Source: Leucobacter viscericola
GTDB taxonomy: Bacteria; Actinomycetota; Actinomycetes; Actinomycetales; Microbacteriaceae
Length of the DNA: 64,000 nt
Direction of reading: 5' to 3'
Assembly: GCF_011299575.1 (NCBI RefSeq)
Contig: NZ_CP049863.1
Coordinates: forward strand, 2,108,001-2,172,000
Each line of letters begins with the position of its first letter. Within the stretch, counting starts at the first letter, position 1. The notes under the pieces are model-generated. The model made no database searches, was not told the DNA's origin, and saw only the letters and a program-made list of their open reading frames with translations. Shown here piece by piece: positions 27,831 to 36,800 of this stretch. A program made the translations under genes and the position numbers.

Positions 27831-28373
27831 ATGGCCGGCGAGCCGCTGATCACTGTTGTCGGTAACCTTGTTGCCGACCCCGAGCCTCGCGTGTCGCAGG
27901 CCGGTAAGTCGTGGGTGACGTTCCGTATCGCCTCGACTCCGCGCGTGCGTGATCGCCAGTCCGGTGACTGGTCGGATGGCGAGGCGTTGTGGCTGGGTTG
28001 CCGCGCATACGGTGAGTATGCCGACAACATTGCCGCGTCGCTCACCAAGGGCACTCGCGTCATCGTGCAGGGTCGTCTCACCCAGCGCAGCTACACCGAT
28101 AACCAGGGGCAGCAGCGCACCTCTCTCGACCTTGAGGTCGAAGAGATTGGGCCGTCGCTCCGCTTCGCCACAACACAGGTCACTCGTGGCCAGTCGCGTG
28201 GTCAGGTTGGTGGCTTCGGTGGGGCCGGTGGCGCACAGCCTGCCGGTCAGAGCAGCTGGGGTCAGCCCGCAGCTCCCGCCGCAGCTCCGCAGGATAGCCC
28301 GTGGGCCAACTCAGGCCAGGGCGATGCCGGCGGCAACTTCGGTGGCGGCTTCGACGACGAGCAACCCTTCTAA
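27831..28373 (+). CDS. ssb: Single-stranded DNA-binding protein
   Basis: 180 residues. The OB-fold spans about 110 residues ([20 protein letters not shown] ... [20 protein letters not shown]). A Gly/Gln/Ala-rich linker follows and the tip is acidic, ending DDEQPF, as needed to recruit partner proteins. Sits three bases after rpsF. Confidence 0.96.
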   Translation: MAGEPLITVVGNLVADPEPRVSQAGKSWVTFRIASTPRVRDRQSGDWSDGEALWLGCRAYGEYADNIAASLTKGTRVIVQGRLTQRSYTDNQGQQRTSLDLEVEEIGPSLRFATTQVTRGQSRGQVGGFGGAGGAQPAGQSSWGQPAAPAAAPQDSPWANSGQGDAGGNFGGGFDDEQPF

Positions 28374-28426
28374 ATAACTTCATGTTCCCGGCACCGCCGG
28401 GACGCATTACGAAAAGAGTCCAGAAA

Positions 28427-28687
28427 ATGGCAGGCAAGTCCAGCGGCGCAGCCCGCAAGCCGGGCCGCGGCAAGAACGCAAAGGTTGTCGCACCCGCTAA
28501 GAAGCAGACCGTCGGCGTCATCGATTACAAAGATGTCGCAACTCTGCGCAAGTTCATCTCTGAGCGTGGAAAGATCCGCGCCCGCCGTATCACCGGTGTG
28601 TCCGTCCAGGAGCAGCGTCTGATCGCGAAGGCCGTTAAGAACGCCCGCGAGATGGCACTCCTCCCCTACGCCGGCTCTGGCCGCTGA
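28427..28687 (+). CDS. rpsR: Ribosomal protein bS18
   Basis: 86 residues from ATG 28427 ([20 protein letters not shown]). The body [19 protein letters not shown] then [20 protein letters not shown] is standard S18. No cysteine zinc ligands occur in the N-terminal extension, so this is the zinc-independent form. Confidence 0.96.
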   Translation: MAGKSSGAARKPGRGKNAKVVAPAKKQTVGVIDYKDVATLRKFISERGKIRARRITGVSVQEQRLIAKAVKNAREMALLPYAGSGR

Positions 28688-28700
28688 GGAGTAGAGAAAC

Positions 28701-29150
28701 ATGGCTAAGGTAATTCTTACTCACGAGGTCCAGGGCCTCGGATCCGCCGGCGACGTTGTTGACGTCAAGACCGGTTACGCACGCAACTACCTCGTGCCCC
28801 AGGGCTTCGGTATTCACTGGACCCGCGGTGGCGAGGCTCAGGTAGCACAGCTCCGTGCTGCACGCGATGCTCGCGCGCTCGCTTCGGTCGAGGACGCTCA
28901 GGCGCTCAAGGCAAAGCTGCAGGAGAACAAGATCCGCATGCAGGTGAAGACCGGCACTGGTGGACGTCTCTTCGGTTCGGTGAAGCCCGCTGCTGTTGCT
29001 GCGGCTGTTTCCGCTGCCGGTCTCGGTGAGATCGACAAGCGCAAGGTCACCCTCCCGACGATCAAGACGACCGGCGAGTACAAGGCAACCCTGCACCTGC
29101 ACGACGGTGTTGACGCGGTTGTAACGCTTCAGGTTATTTCGCAGCGCTAG
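28701..29150 (+). CDS. rplI: Ribosomal protein bL9
   Basis: 149 residues, [20 protein letters not shown]. The N-terminal domain has [20 protein letters not shown]; the long central helix (about 45-75) is charged; the C-terminal RNA-binding domain begins near [17 protein letters not shown]. Last gene of the rpsF operon. Confidence 0.97.
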   Translation: MAKVILTHEVQGLGSAGDVVDVKTGYARNYLVPQGFGIHWTRGGEAQVAQLRAARDARALASVEDAQALKAKLQENKIRMQVKTGTGGRLFGSVKPAAVAAAVSAAGLGEIDKRKVTLPTIKTTGEYKATLHLHDGVDAVVTLQVISQR

Positions 29151-29167
29151 TCGCGGCTTAATCTGCC

Positions 29168-29211
29168 CAAACGGGGGCGACGATTCCATTGAGGATCGCG
29201 CCCCCGTTTTG
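29168..29211 (+). terminator. Terminator of the rpsF-rplI operon
   Basis: AAACGGGGGCG and CGCCCCCGTTTT form a strong GC-rich stem 17 nt after the rplI stop; inner GAT/ATC pairs extend it. The T run is short. Confidence 0.8.
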
Positions 29212-29273
29212 CTGTCTGTTGGTGTTTGGGTGGCGGGTCGGCTGGTTTCGGTGGCGCCCGGCTACCGATTACG

Positions 29274-29415
29274 TTTCAGTGCCGAGCTTGCGGTTCGCGG
29301 CCGAGCCTGCACTTCGCGGCCGAGCCTGCACTTCGCGGCCGAGCCTGCACTTCGCGGCCGAGCCTGCGGTTCGCCGCCGAGCCGGCTGTTGCTAACCGCA
29401 GGCTCGGCGCTGAGA
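29274..29415. repeat. 19-nt tandem repeat in a large hairpin, family B copy 2
   Basis: Units of GCCGAGCCTGCACTTCGCG (19 nt) start at 29281, 29300, 29319, 29338 and 29357, with a partial sixth at 29376. The outer parts are complementary: CAGTGCCGAGCTTGCGGTT on the left and AACCGCAGGCTCGGCGCTG on the right, so the array sits inside a stem. It occupies part of the 714-bp gap between rplI and dnaB; the remainder holds the rplI terminator and DnaA-box-like sites. Confidence 0.8.
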
Positions 29416-29555
29416 TGCAGGTTGGGCGGAAATGCCGTCGGCACGAATCCAAATTCTCGACCAAAACGACCCTCGTGGTCGATCAAAAGTAGTGTGAACA
29501 CGAGGTAAATGAGAGGGCGACTAAGCCCCACTCATAGACAATAAAAAGCGAGAAG

Positions 29556-29749
29556 TTCTCCACATGTTGGCGTGTCGCTGAAGCCTCAAGGTCAACCTGA
29601 GACTTGAATAACTTTCATTTTGTGGAAACTCTAAAACCCTGATCAGCGATTAATAAATAGCCATAAGTTTACCGTTCTCCACAGGTTGTCCCCAGGCCTG
29701 TGCAGAACATCCGGCTCAAAGCAGTGAGTTACACACATAGTTATCCACA
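29556..29749. promoter_or_regulatory. DnaA-box cluster upstream of dnaB
   Basis: TTCTCCACA at 29556-29564 and 29675-29683 and the perfect box TTATCCACA at 29741-29749 lie 120-310 bp before the dnaB start. The stretch is AT-richer than the surroundings. DnaA may regulate dnaB here, or these may titrate DnaA. Confidence 0.55.
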
Positions 29750-29864
29750 AGCTAAAAAGTCATCGTTTTGCATTGCCCCACGGTGCCCATACCGTGAATG
29801 TCTGGGGTCTGGTATCTACTGGACGTGACCTTAGATCCAGCGTCCATTGAAGAGGAGTGACCGC

Positions 29865-31241
29865 GTGTCAATTGCACACTTGGGAATCCCGGATCCCTTC
29901 GTTGAAGATCAACACCGAGGGCATGAGCGGATGCCCCCTTACGACCTGCTTGCTGAGCAGAGCGCGCTCGGTGGCATGCTGCTTTCCAAGGACGCGGTCG
30001 CCGACGTCACCGGTCTGGTGAAGGGCGTTGACTTCTACGTGCCAAAGCACGAGGTCATCTACGAGGCCGTTCTCGCGCTGTACTCCCGCGGCGAGCCGAC
30101 CGACGTCATTACGGTCACCGACGAGCTCACCAAAACCGGCGAATTGCAGCGTGCCGGGGGAGCCGAGTACCTGCACTCGGTCACCAGCATCGTGCCAACG
30201 GCCGCAAACGCCAGCTTCTACGCCGAGATCGTTGCGGAGAAAGCGCTGCTTCGCCGTCTCGTCGAGGCGGGCACCCGCATCGTGCAGATGGGCTACGCGG
30301 GCGAGGGCGAGGCGATCGACCTTGTCAACGTGGCACAGTCAGAGATCTACGGTGTTACCGGTGAGGCGCAGGGCGAAGACTACGTTCCCCTTCACCTTGC
30401 CGTCGATGCGGCGCTCGAAGAGATCAACAAGGCGAACAGCTCCGAGGGCGGCATGCTCGGCGTGCCAACCGGCTTCAGCGAGCTTGACGCCATGACCAAC
30501 GGTTTTGCGGGTGGCCAGATGATCATCATCGCGGCCCGACCCGCAATGGGTAAGTCGACGCTCGCGATGGACGTTGCCCGCAACGCCTCGGTGCACGCCA
30601 ACGCGCCGACCGTCTTCTTCTCGCTCGAAATGGGGCGCGCCGAGATCGCGATGCGCTTGCTCGCGGCTGAGGCGAGCATCCCGATGCAGACCCTGCGTAA
30701 GGGCTCGCTCGACAACCGTGACTTTCAGAAGCTTGCTGCAACACAGGCCCGTGTCGCAGAGGCGCCGCTCTTCATTGATGACAGCCCGAACCTCACACTC
30801 GTTGAGATCCGCGCCAAGTGCCGACGCCTCAAGCAGCAGCACGGCCTCAGAATGGTCGTCATTGACTACCTGCAGCTGCTTTCCAGCGGTAAGAAGTCAG
30901 AGAGTCGTCAGCAAGAGGTCTCCGAGTTCTCGCGTGCGCTGAAGCTGCTCTCGAAAGAGCTCGATGTGCCGGTGATCGCGCTCTCGCAGCTGAACCGTGC
31001 CTCAGAGCAGCGCGCCGACAAGATGCCAGCGATCAGCGACCTTCGTGAATCGGGCTCGCTGGAGCAGGACGCCGATATGGTGATTCTGCTGCATCGTGAG
31101 GCTGTGGGGGATCGGGATAGCCCGCGCGCGGGTGAAGCCGACTTCATTCTGGCCAAGCAGCGTAACGGACCAACCGGCACGGTTACCGTGGCCTTCCAGG
31201 GTCATTACTCGCGCTTCCGCGATATGCCACAAGGGGTTTGA
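29865..31241 (+). CDS. dnaB: Replicative DNA helicase DnaB
   Basis: 458 residues from GTG 29865, with AGAGGAG upstream. DnaB unwinds the fork. N-terminal domain: DLLAEQSALGGMLLSKDAVA. RecA-type core: Walker A ARPAMGKSTLAMDVARN, Walker B VVIDYLQLLSS, and SDLRESGSLEQDADMVILLH near the end. No intein interrupts it, although DnaB inteins occur in some actinobacteria. The loader candidate DciA is encoded near recF. Confidence 0.97.
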   Translation: MSIAHLGIPDPFVEDQHRGHERMPPYDLLAEQSALGGMLLSKDAVADVTGLVKGVDFYVPKHEVIYEAVLALYSRGEPTDVITVTDELTKTGELQRAGGAEYLHSVTSIVPTAANASFYAEIVAEKALLRRLVEAGTRIVQMGYAGEGEAIDLVNVAQSEIYGVTGEAQGEDYVPLHLAVDAALEEINKANSSEGGMLGVPTGFSELDAMTNGFAGGQMIIIAARPAMGKSTLAMDVARNASVHANAPTVFFSLEMGRAEIAMRLLAAEASIPMQTLRKGSLDNRDFQKLAATQARVAEAPLFIDDSPNLTLVEIRAKCRRLKQQHGLRMVVIDYLQLLSSGKKSESRQQEVSEFSRALKLLSKELDVPVIALSQLNRASEQRADKMPAISDLRESGSLEQDADMVILLHREAVGDRDSPRAGEADFILAKQRNGPTGTVTVAFQGHYSRFRDMPQGV

Positions 31242-31372
31242 GCTTGTGGCGCATCCCGCAAGCCGAGATGTGCTGGCCCCAAGTTCGGGAGCCGGCACAG
31301 GGCATGGCGCCCTCACGGGCTAAGCCACAGCGCGGCAAGGTAGAGTAGTTGCAGTCTGAGGGAAGGGAAGCC

Positions 31373-31957
31373 ATGGCAGCAGAGACATCAACTGTCACTC
31401 CTTCGCAGACCCCACTTCCCCCGCGCTCCGTTCGCCTCGTGCGGGTGGGCGTTCTGGCGGTCGTTGGCATTGTCATCGCGTTCTCCGCGACACTGCACGA
31501 GCAACTCGGCTTTGACGTGCTGGTTGCTGCTGTCGCAGTGGGCGCCGTTGGTATCGCGCACGTCATCGAGTGGGTTTCGATTCGCGCCACCGCAGGCAAC
31601 ACGGTTCCTCTGCTGCTTGGCGTCATTGGCCTCGCTGCTGCCATTGGGCTTGCGTTCGTTTCGACCACGATCGGCTTCGCCATCGTCATTGCCGCTTGGG
31701 CCCTCGCGAGTGCGCTGCTCGAGTTCATCGGGGCGGCAACTCGCCCCGGCACTCGCCAAGACGCGACGCTGCTCGGCGCACTCGGTGTGCTGCTCGCCAT
31801 GCTTGTTCTGTTTGTTCGAGAAGACCAGGTCGCGATCCTCGGCTTCCTCGGCACCTACGCAATTGTCGCCGCGGTCTTCCTCGGCATTTCAGCCTTTGAC
31901 AACGGCCGCGCGGCCGCAAAGCGCACTCACAACTCAGCTTCGGCCACCCAGGCCTAA
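31373..31957 (+). CDS. HdeD/DUF308-like six-helix membrane protein
   Basis: 194 residues from ATG 31373, with GGAAGGGAAG upstream. Six hydrophobic segments in three pairs are visible, for example VGVLAVVGIVIAFSATLHE, TVPLLLGVIGLAAAIGLAF and VAILGFLGTYAIVAAVFLG. The pattern matches the DUF308 family. HdeD itself is linked to acid resistance in enteric bacteria, but actinobacterial members have no clear role. Confidence 0.7.
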   Translation: MAAETSTVTPSQTPLPPRSVRLVRVGVLAVVGIVIAFSATLHEQLGFDVLVAAVAVGAVGIAHVIEWVSIRATAGNTVPLLLGVIGLAAAIGLAFVSTTIGFAIVIAAWALASALLEFIGAATRPGTRQDATLLGALGVLLAMLVLFVREDQVAILGFLGTYAIVAAVFLGISAFDNGRAAAKRTHNSASATQA

Positions 31958-31989
31958 CCCCACCCACTGCAGTACGTAGAAAGCACACG

Positions 31990-32280
31990 ATGACCCAGAC
32001 GCCCGAGCCCGCATCCCAGAACCCTGTGACCCCGTCACGCCGGGATCGCCTGCGACCGCTTGAACTCGTCGGCTTCGCTGGCGTGCTTGCCGTGTTCGCC
32101 GGTCTCATCGTGCTCATGGCTACGCGCGACATTTTGCTCGCCGCTATTAGCCTCGGTATTGCGTTTATCGCATCCGTCATCATGGTTGCACTGGTCGGCC
32201 TCGGCAAGAAGCCAAGCCAGGAAGACATTGTGGCACGCGGGGATCTGCAGCACCCCGAAGATGACAAAAACTGGCACTAG
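31990..32280 (+). CDS. Small two-helix membrane protein
   Basis: 96 residues, MTQTPEPASQNPVTPSRRDR. Two hydrophobic helices (LVGFAGVLAVFAGLIVLMA and ILLAAISLGIAFIASVIMVA) are flanked by a basic N-terminal and an acidic C-terminal tail. It follows the DUF308 gene by 32 bp and probably shares its transcript. No family recognised. The stop codon lies in a 15-bp direct repeat shared with the convergent gene. Confidence 0.7.
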   Translation: MTQTPEPASQNPVTPSRRDRLRPLELVGFAGVLAVFAGLIVLMATRDILLAAISLGIAFIASVIMVALVGLGKKPSQEDIVARGDLQHPEDDKNWH

Positions 32281-32313
32281 CGGGGGAGCCCTCAGCCAGC
32301 ACTAGCGGGGGAG
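32274..32313. repeat. 15-bp direct repeat covering two convergent stop codons
   Basis: GCACTAGCGGGGGAG occurs at 32274-32288 and 32299-32313. The first copy contains the stop of the plus-strand gene, the second the stop of the minus-strand gene. Only 21 bp separate the two reading frames. Confidence 0.8.
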
Positions 32314-32802
32314 TCGCCTCGCCCAGGCCCTGGCATCGCGACTTGAGAGTGCGAGCAGCACCAGAATGTCGAGCGCCAAGGTCAGCAGTGTTGTGCGAAC
32401 GGTGATCTCTTCGCCGTTCACAAAGTAATCGATCGCCGAGACCGTGATGCTCAGTGTGGTCCACACCATCACGAGCACACGTGCCGTGTTACTGCCGCGC
32501 CACACCCAGCGCGCAAGTAGCACCAAGAAGATGGTCCAGACTGCACCAAATCCAAGCAAGATGATGAGCAGAATTCGAGCCGTAGCTGGCTCTTGAGCGA
32601 GTTCCGTGTCGGAGATGACCCCGGGCCACTCGCGCACAAACCCGATCCACCACAGCACGGCTGCCACGGCGCGCAGCAACACGATGACGGTGCCACCAAC
32701 AATGGGTCCGGGCCTAGGCGCGTCGTTGGGCAGTCGGGCCTCCTGCCGAAACAGTTCTGCCGCTGGCTCGATGGCCGACCGTTTTGCGTGCCGATCAGTC
32801 AT
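32302..32802 (-). CDS. Four-helix membrane protein of unknown function
   Basis: 166 residues. A charged N-terminus of about 35 residues is followed by four hydrophobic segments: VIVLLRAVAAVLWWIGFV, ILLIILLGFGAVWTIFLVLL, TARVLVMVWTTLSITVSAI and TLLTLALDILVLLALSS. Its start overlaps the end of the LssY-C gene by 8 bp, so the two are coupled and may act together. No family recognised. Confidence 0.75.
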   Translation of the reverse strand: MTDRHAKRSAIEPAAELFRQEARLPNDAPRPGPIVGGTVIVLLRAVAAVLWWIGFVREWPGVISDTELAQEPATARILLIILLGFGAVWTIFLVLLARWVWRGSNTARVLVMVWTTLSITVSAIDYFVNGEEITVRTTLLTLALDILVLLALSSRDARAWARRLPR

Positions 32803-33640
32803 GGCTCACCTCCGTCACTCGATTGACGTCGAGAACGGGCAGGTTGCCGTCGGTGCGGATGGAGTCGCCGCCCCCGTTGCGTGAGTGGTAGCCGGTGGAA
32901 AAGTTCTCGAGGGTCTGCACGGTCACGTCGGTATTACCCGCGAGTACGGTCGCCACGACGTGATCTCGCTCAACATCGGTGTTCGCGTCAATCTTGTGGG
33001 TCACCTGCAGCGTAAAGAGCGACAGCCCAACGGCGCGGTCGAAGGTGCCTGCGGCAAGCCAGTCAACCCGCGTGCCGCCGGGCAGCAGCCATCCCTCGGG
33101 TGTGCGCCAGAACCGCACGTGGTGGCGCTTCGCCGGGTTGCCCGCCACCTCCTGCTGGTACGCAAAATCGTGAACGCGCCCGAACAAAAACAGCGGACTG
33201 ACGGGTGCCTCATCGTAGCTGCGCCTGTTGAGGGTCGCCGTGATGATCCGCCACGAAGATTGCAGGGTGATGGGATCCGCGCGGATCCACCCCGCTCGCT
33301 CCATGGCCGCGTGCAGCTGCGCGTCGTCGCCCAGCACTGCGAGGTTGATCGGGTCGCCGAGCAGGCCGTCACTCGTGCGGGCACGCCCGATGAAGTACTC
33401 GGGCACGTAGATGGCGGTGAGGATCCGGTGCAACCGGGGGAGTACCAGGTACGCGAGCATCACCCAGAAGGCGATGAAGAACAGGATCCCGAACCAGCCG
33501 AACTGGAAACTCTCGGTGAAGATGAGCCAGGCGAGCCACACGGCCGCGACACCCGCGAACACAAAGAAGAACTGGTCGAAGACCGCGGTCACCGAAAGGC
33601 GCCTGCGCGGTGGCGACTGGTCGTCAACGTTGCTCCCCAT
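32795..33640 (-). CDS. LssY C-terminal domain membrane protein
   Basis: 281 residues from ATG 33640 (MGSNVDDQSPPRRRLSVTAV); TTG and GTG codons upstream are alternatives and no start has a clear ribosome site. Two membrane segments lie at residues about 20-75. The large soluble part matches the LssY-C pattern: INLAVLGDDAQLHAAMERAG, ADPITLQSSWRIITATLNRR, FLFGRVHDFAYQQE and KRHHVRFWRTPEGWLLPGG. The domain often occurs with PAP2 phosphatases; here it stands alone with membrane helices. Role unknown. Confidence 0.85.
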   Translation of the reverse strand: MGSNVDDQSPPRRRLSVTAVFDQFFFVFAGVAAVWLAWLIFTESFQFGWFGILFFIAFWVMLAYLVLPRLHRILTAIYVPEYFIGRARTSDGLLGDPINLAVLGDDAQLHAAMERAGWIRADPITLQSSWRIITATLNRRSYDEAPVSPLFLFGRVHDFAYQQEVAGNPAKRHHVRFWRTPEGWLLPGGTRVDWLAAGTFDRAVGLSLFTLQVTHKIDANTDVERDHVVATVLAGNTDVTVQTLENFSTGYHSRNGGGDSIRTDGNLPVLDVNRVTEVSHD

Positions 33641-33699
33641 GTTCACATCGTAAATCAAAGCGGGGGCCGCGTGGGTGATCGAGGAGGCTCAGCCCCCAT

Positions 33700-33756
33700 C
33701 CGGTGTAGCCATATTGCTAGTTCAGCACCGCCCAACTAGCAATATGGCTACACCGG
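33700..33756. repeat. Perfect hairpin with 23-nt arms
   Basis: The left arm (33700-33722, starting CCGGTGTAGCCATATTGC) and right arm (33734-33756) are fully complementary around an 11-nt loop. It lies between two same-strand genes, about 60 bp upstream of the LssY-C start, so it is not at that gene's terminator. Compare the hairpin at 61310-61359. Confidence 0.85.
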
Positions 33757-33830
33757 AAGGGGGGGCGGGCAAGCAGGGGGCAGCGGGGCCAGGAGGGAGG
33801 GGCAGGGCTGGCAGAGCGTGGAAGTGTGGA

Positions 33831-33875
33831 CACACAAGAGGGGGCGAGCACCTGCGTGCCCGCCCCCTTTTGTTT
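33831..33875 (-). terminator. Terminator of the LPXTG protein gene
   Basis: GGGGGCG-A-GCAC and GTGC-C-CGCCCCC form a GC-rich stem 14 bp beyond the minus-strand stop. A TTTTGTTT run follows on the plus strand, so it may act in both directions. Confidence 0.75.
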
Positions 33876-33888
33876 GCCCGCTAGTGAA

Positions 33889-36800
33889 CTAGCCTATCTC
33901 GCCCCGCTGCATCCGGCGGCGGCGGTACGTCAGCACCACCAGCGAACCGAGCAGGGTGAGAACCGCGACCCCTCCGGCGAAGGCCATGTTGGCCTCAGCG
34001 CCGGTGCGAGGCAGGTTGCCTCCCGGTGGGTTCGTTCCCGGAGGTGGCGTCGGCGGATCGTTCTGCGGAGGCTGAGCCGCGCAGTTCGGTGTTGCCGGCG
34101 GGTAGACGAGCACTGCTGCCGAGGATGGGTTGATCCTGATCTCCATCACGGCCTCGCCGCGCAGGTTGTAGAACGGGGCATTCGGATCGAGGATCCAGGT
34201 GCCGTCAGGCAGCTCCGTCCAGCCCGGCCACGCGATCGGGTTGCCAGCGGCGTCAACCTTGGCTCCCGGCCAGAGGATCTGGCCCGTGATCGGCGTTCCG
34301 TTTGTCCAACCTACCGGCGCCTCGATCGGGTCGACCTGCGAGGCACCGTCTGCAAGCAGCGCGGCGGTATCGCTTGCGTCAATCGAGGGATCGCGCTTGT
34401 CGTACGCGTCCTTTGTCCACCAGATCAGCGAGATCGTTGGCACGGTCTGCAGATTGGTTGGAGTGACCGAGTACGACGCGATCGGTGTGTCCTTCACACA
34501 GACGGCCGACGCGTCCACGGCGATCGTCTTCACCGGTGTGGTGTCCGATGCGCAGTTGTCGGCCATGTCGGAGTCCGTTTCACCCTCGGAAACACACGCG
34601 GTGTTGACGATCGGTGCGTACGGGTCCGACTCGTTTGCACGAGGCAGATTGCCAACACTCACTTCGAAGGCGAACTCAGCGGTTGCTTCTGGATCGAACG
34701 GACCCTCGAACGTCGCGGTGAAGACACCGTCGACAATCTCTGCGGTCCAGCCGTCCGGAGCCTCCAGCGTGCCGTCAACGTAGGTGAGGCCAGTTGGCAG
34801 TGTGTCTGTCACGACAACCGCGCTCGCCGCATCCTTACCCTTGTTGGTGACCACGAGGTTGTAATCGATCTTGTCGCCCTTGCCGGAGTCGACTGCAACC
34901 TCTGGGATCGGATCGTGTGACTTCTCGATCATGAGGTTCACGTCGCGAACCCGCTCGGTCGTGTCGCAATCATCACCCTCGGCGAGGATTCTGACACTGT
35001 CCGGTTGGATGATCTCCGGGATCGGGCACTCACCACCGGGGCCGGGAGTCACGACGTTCAGGATCGACTGCCCGAAGGCATCTGCCTTCACTGTGACTTT
35101 GTAGCTCACGGTGACCTCTGGATCGCCGACCTGCATGGTGGGAAGGTTCCACCTGAGGGTCTTTGCGACTGCGTCGTAGGTGAGCGCCGGATCCAGCGGT
35201 TCGACCAGCGTGGCCTCGTCGAGCACGTCACCCAGGGCGTCGAGCGCGATGCCACCCGCCACAACCGCTTGGCCGGTATTGCGCGCGTGCAGTGTGTAGG
35301 TGATGGTGCTTCCCGGATCCACAACACTGCCGTCAGCCGGGTCGCTCGTCTTGAAGAGCTGCCACTTTGGCGTGTAGTGCGTGGTCTCACAATCGCCGAC
35401 GCACGTTGATCCCTCCGGGGGAGTGACCACGTTGTGCAGGGTCGCGCCCCACGCGTCGTCGTTCACCTTCACCGTGTAGGTGACGGTGGCCGTGTTGGTG
35501 AGCGTGTCCATCTTCCACTCGAGGTTGGTGCCGTTGAGTGTTGCGGTGCCGACCGAGGCACTCGGCGTGCCCTGGAGCGTGGCGTCATCCAGCACGTCCG
35601 ACAGGTCGTCGGTGATGGTGATGTCGTCAGGATCCACTCCCGCTGTGTGCTTCGCGGTCACCGTGTAGGTGATCGTTCCGCCGGGAAGTACCGTGGATCC
35701 GCTTGCCGGGCTGCTCGACTTTTCAACCGTCCAGGCCGAGTCGGTCGCGGTGTTGGTGATCTGGCAGGTCACGTTGTCACCCTCGGCGAGGGTGATGGTG
35801 CTTCCTGTCAGCTGACCGCCGTCACAGGTCCAGGATCCCGCGGTGTAACCCGTTGGGGCCCCTGCTTCTGAGAGGGTGTAGGCGCCAACCTGAAGGGGCA
35901 CGTTAGTGATACTCGGATCACCAGTCTTGCCGCTTGTCGGTGTCGGTCCCTGAGCGGTGAGCGTCCAGTCCCTCGGAACCGCGTCGCCGTCAGTGTCGCC
36001 GTTGTCGACGTTCTTGATGAGCGTCAGCTTGGGTGAGACCGCGGTGTTGGTGATCGTGCAGACCACGTTGCCACCGTTGAGAACCGTGACCACGCCATTA
36101 TTCACGGCGCCGCCGTCACAGACCCAGTCGCCGGCGTCGAAGCCCGCGGGACCACTCTCAGAGAGCGTGTAGTCACCAGCGAAGACGCTGACCGACTTTA
36201 CGCCGCCGTCGGCCGTCACGCCCGTGCCGTTTCCGGTTACGGGATCCTGACCGGCAATGCTGTTTGGCGTTGCCGTCAGTGTCCAGTCAGCCGGAGCCTT
36301 CGTGCTGCCGGAGTCATTGTCATCAACGTCCTTGATCAGCGTGAGGGTGGCGGGTGAATCGGCGTTGACAAATGTACACACAACGTTGTCGCCGAGCCCG
36401 AGTGTGACCTTGGGATCGTCAACGCTGGTACCGGTGCTAGTGCCGCGGTTCTCGCAGGACAGGTCGGTCAGCTTGTAGCCGAGCGGATCGATGTTGATCT
36501 CACTCAGGTCGTACGTGCCGACCGGTACTGGCACCTCGGAAACGTCAGGGGTTCCTTGGAACCCGCCGAGCACTGTGGTGGCTCCGCGTACCGCTGAGAG
36601 GTGGAAGTCTCCCGCAACTCGCTTGCCGCCGTGTGAATTGACAACCTGCTTCTGCAGGGTCACCAGCGGCTTTTCGGCCGTGTTGGTGATGGTGCAGGTC
36701 GCGTTCTGACCTGGCGTCAGCGTCACCGAACTCTCATCCGAGGTTTCGGCGCCCGTGCAGCTCCAGTCTGAAGCGGTGTAGCCGGCCGGGCCGTCTGCCT

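Noticed and set aside
29274..29415. CRISPR array
   Set aside because: The units are directly adjacent with no unique spacers of 30 nt or more, and there are no cas genes. It is a plain tandem repeat in a stem.
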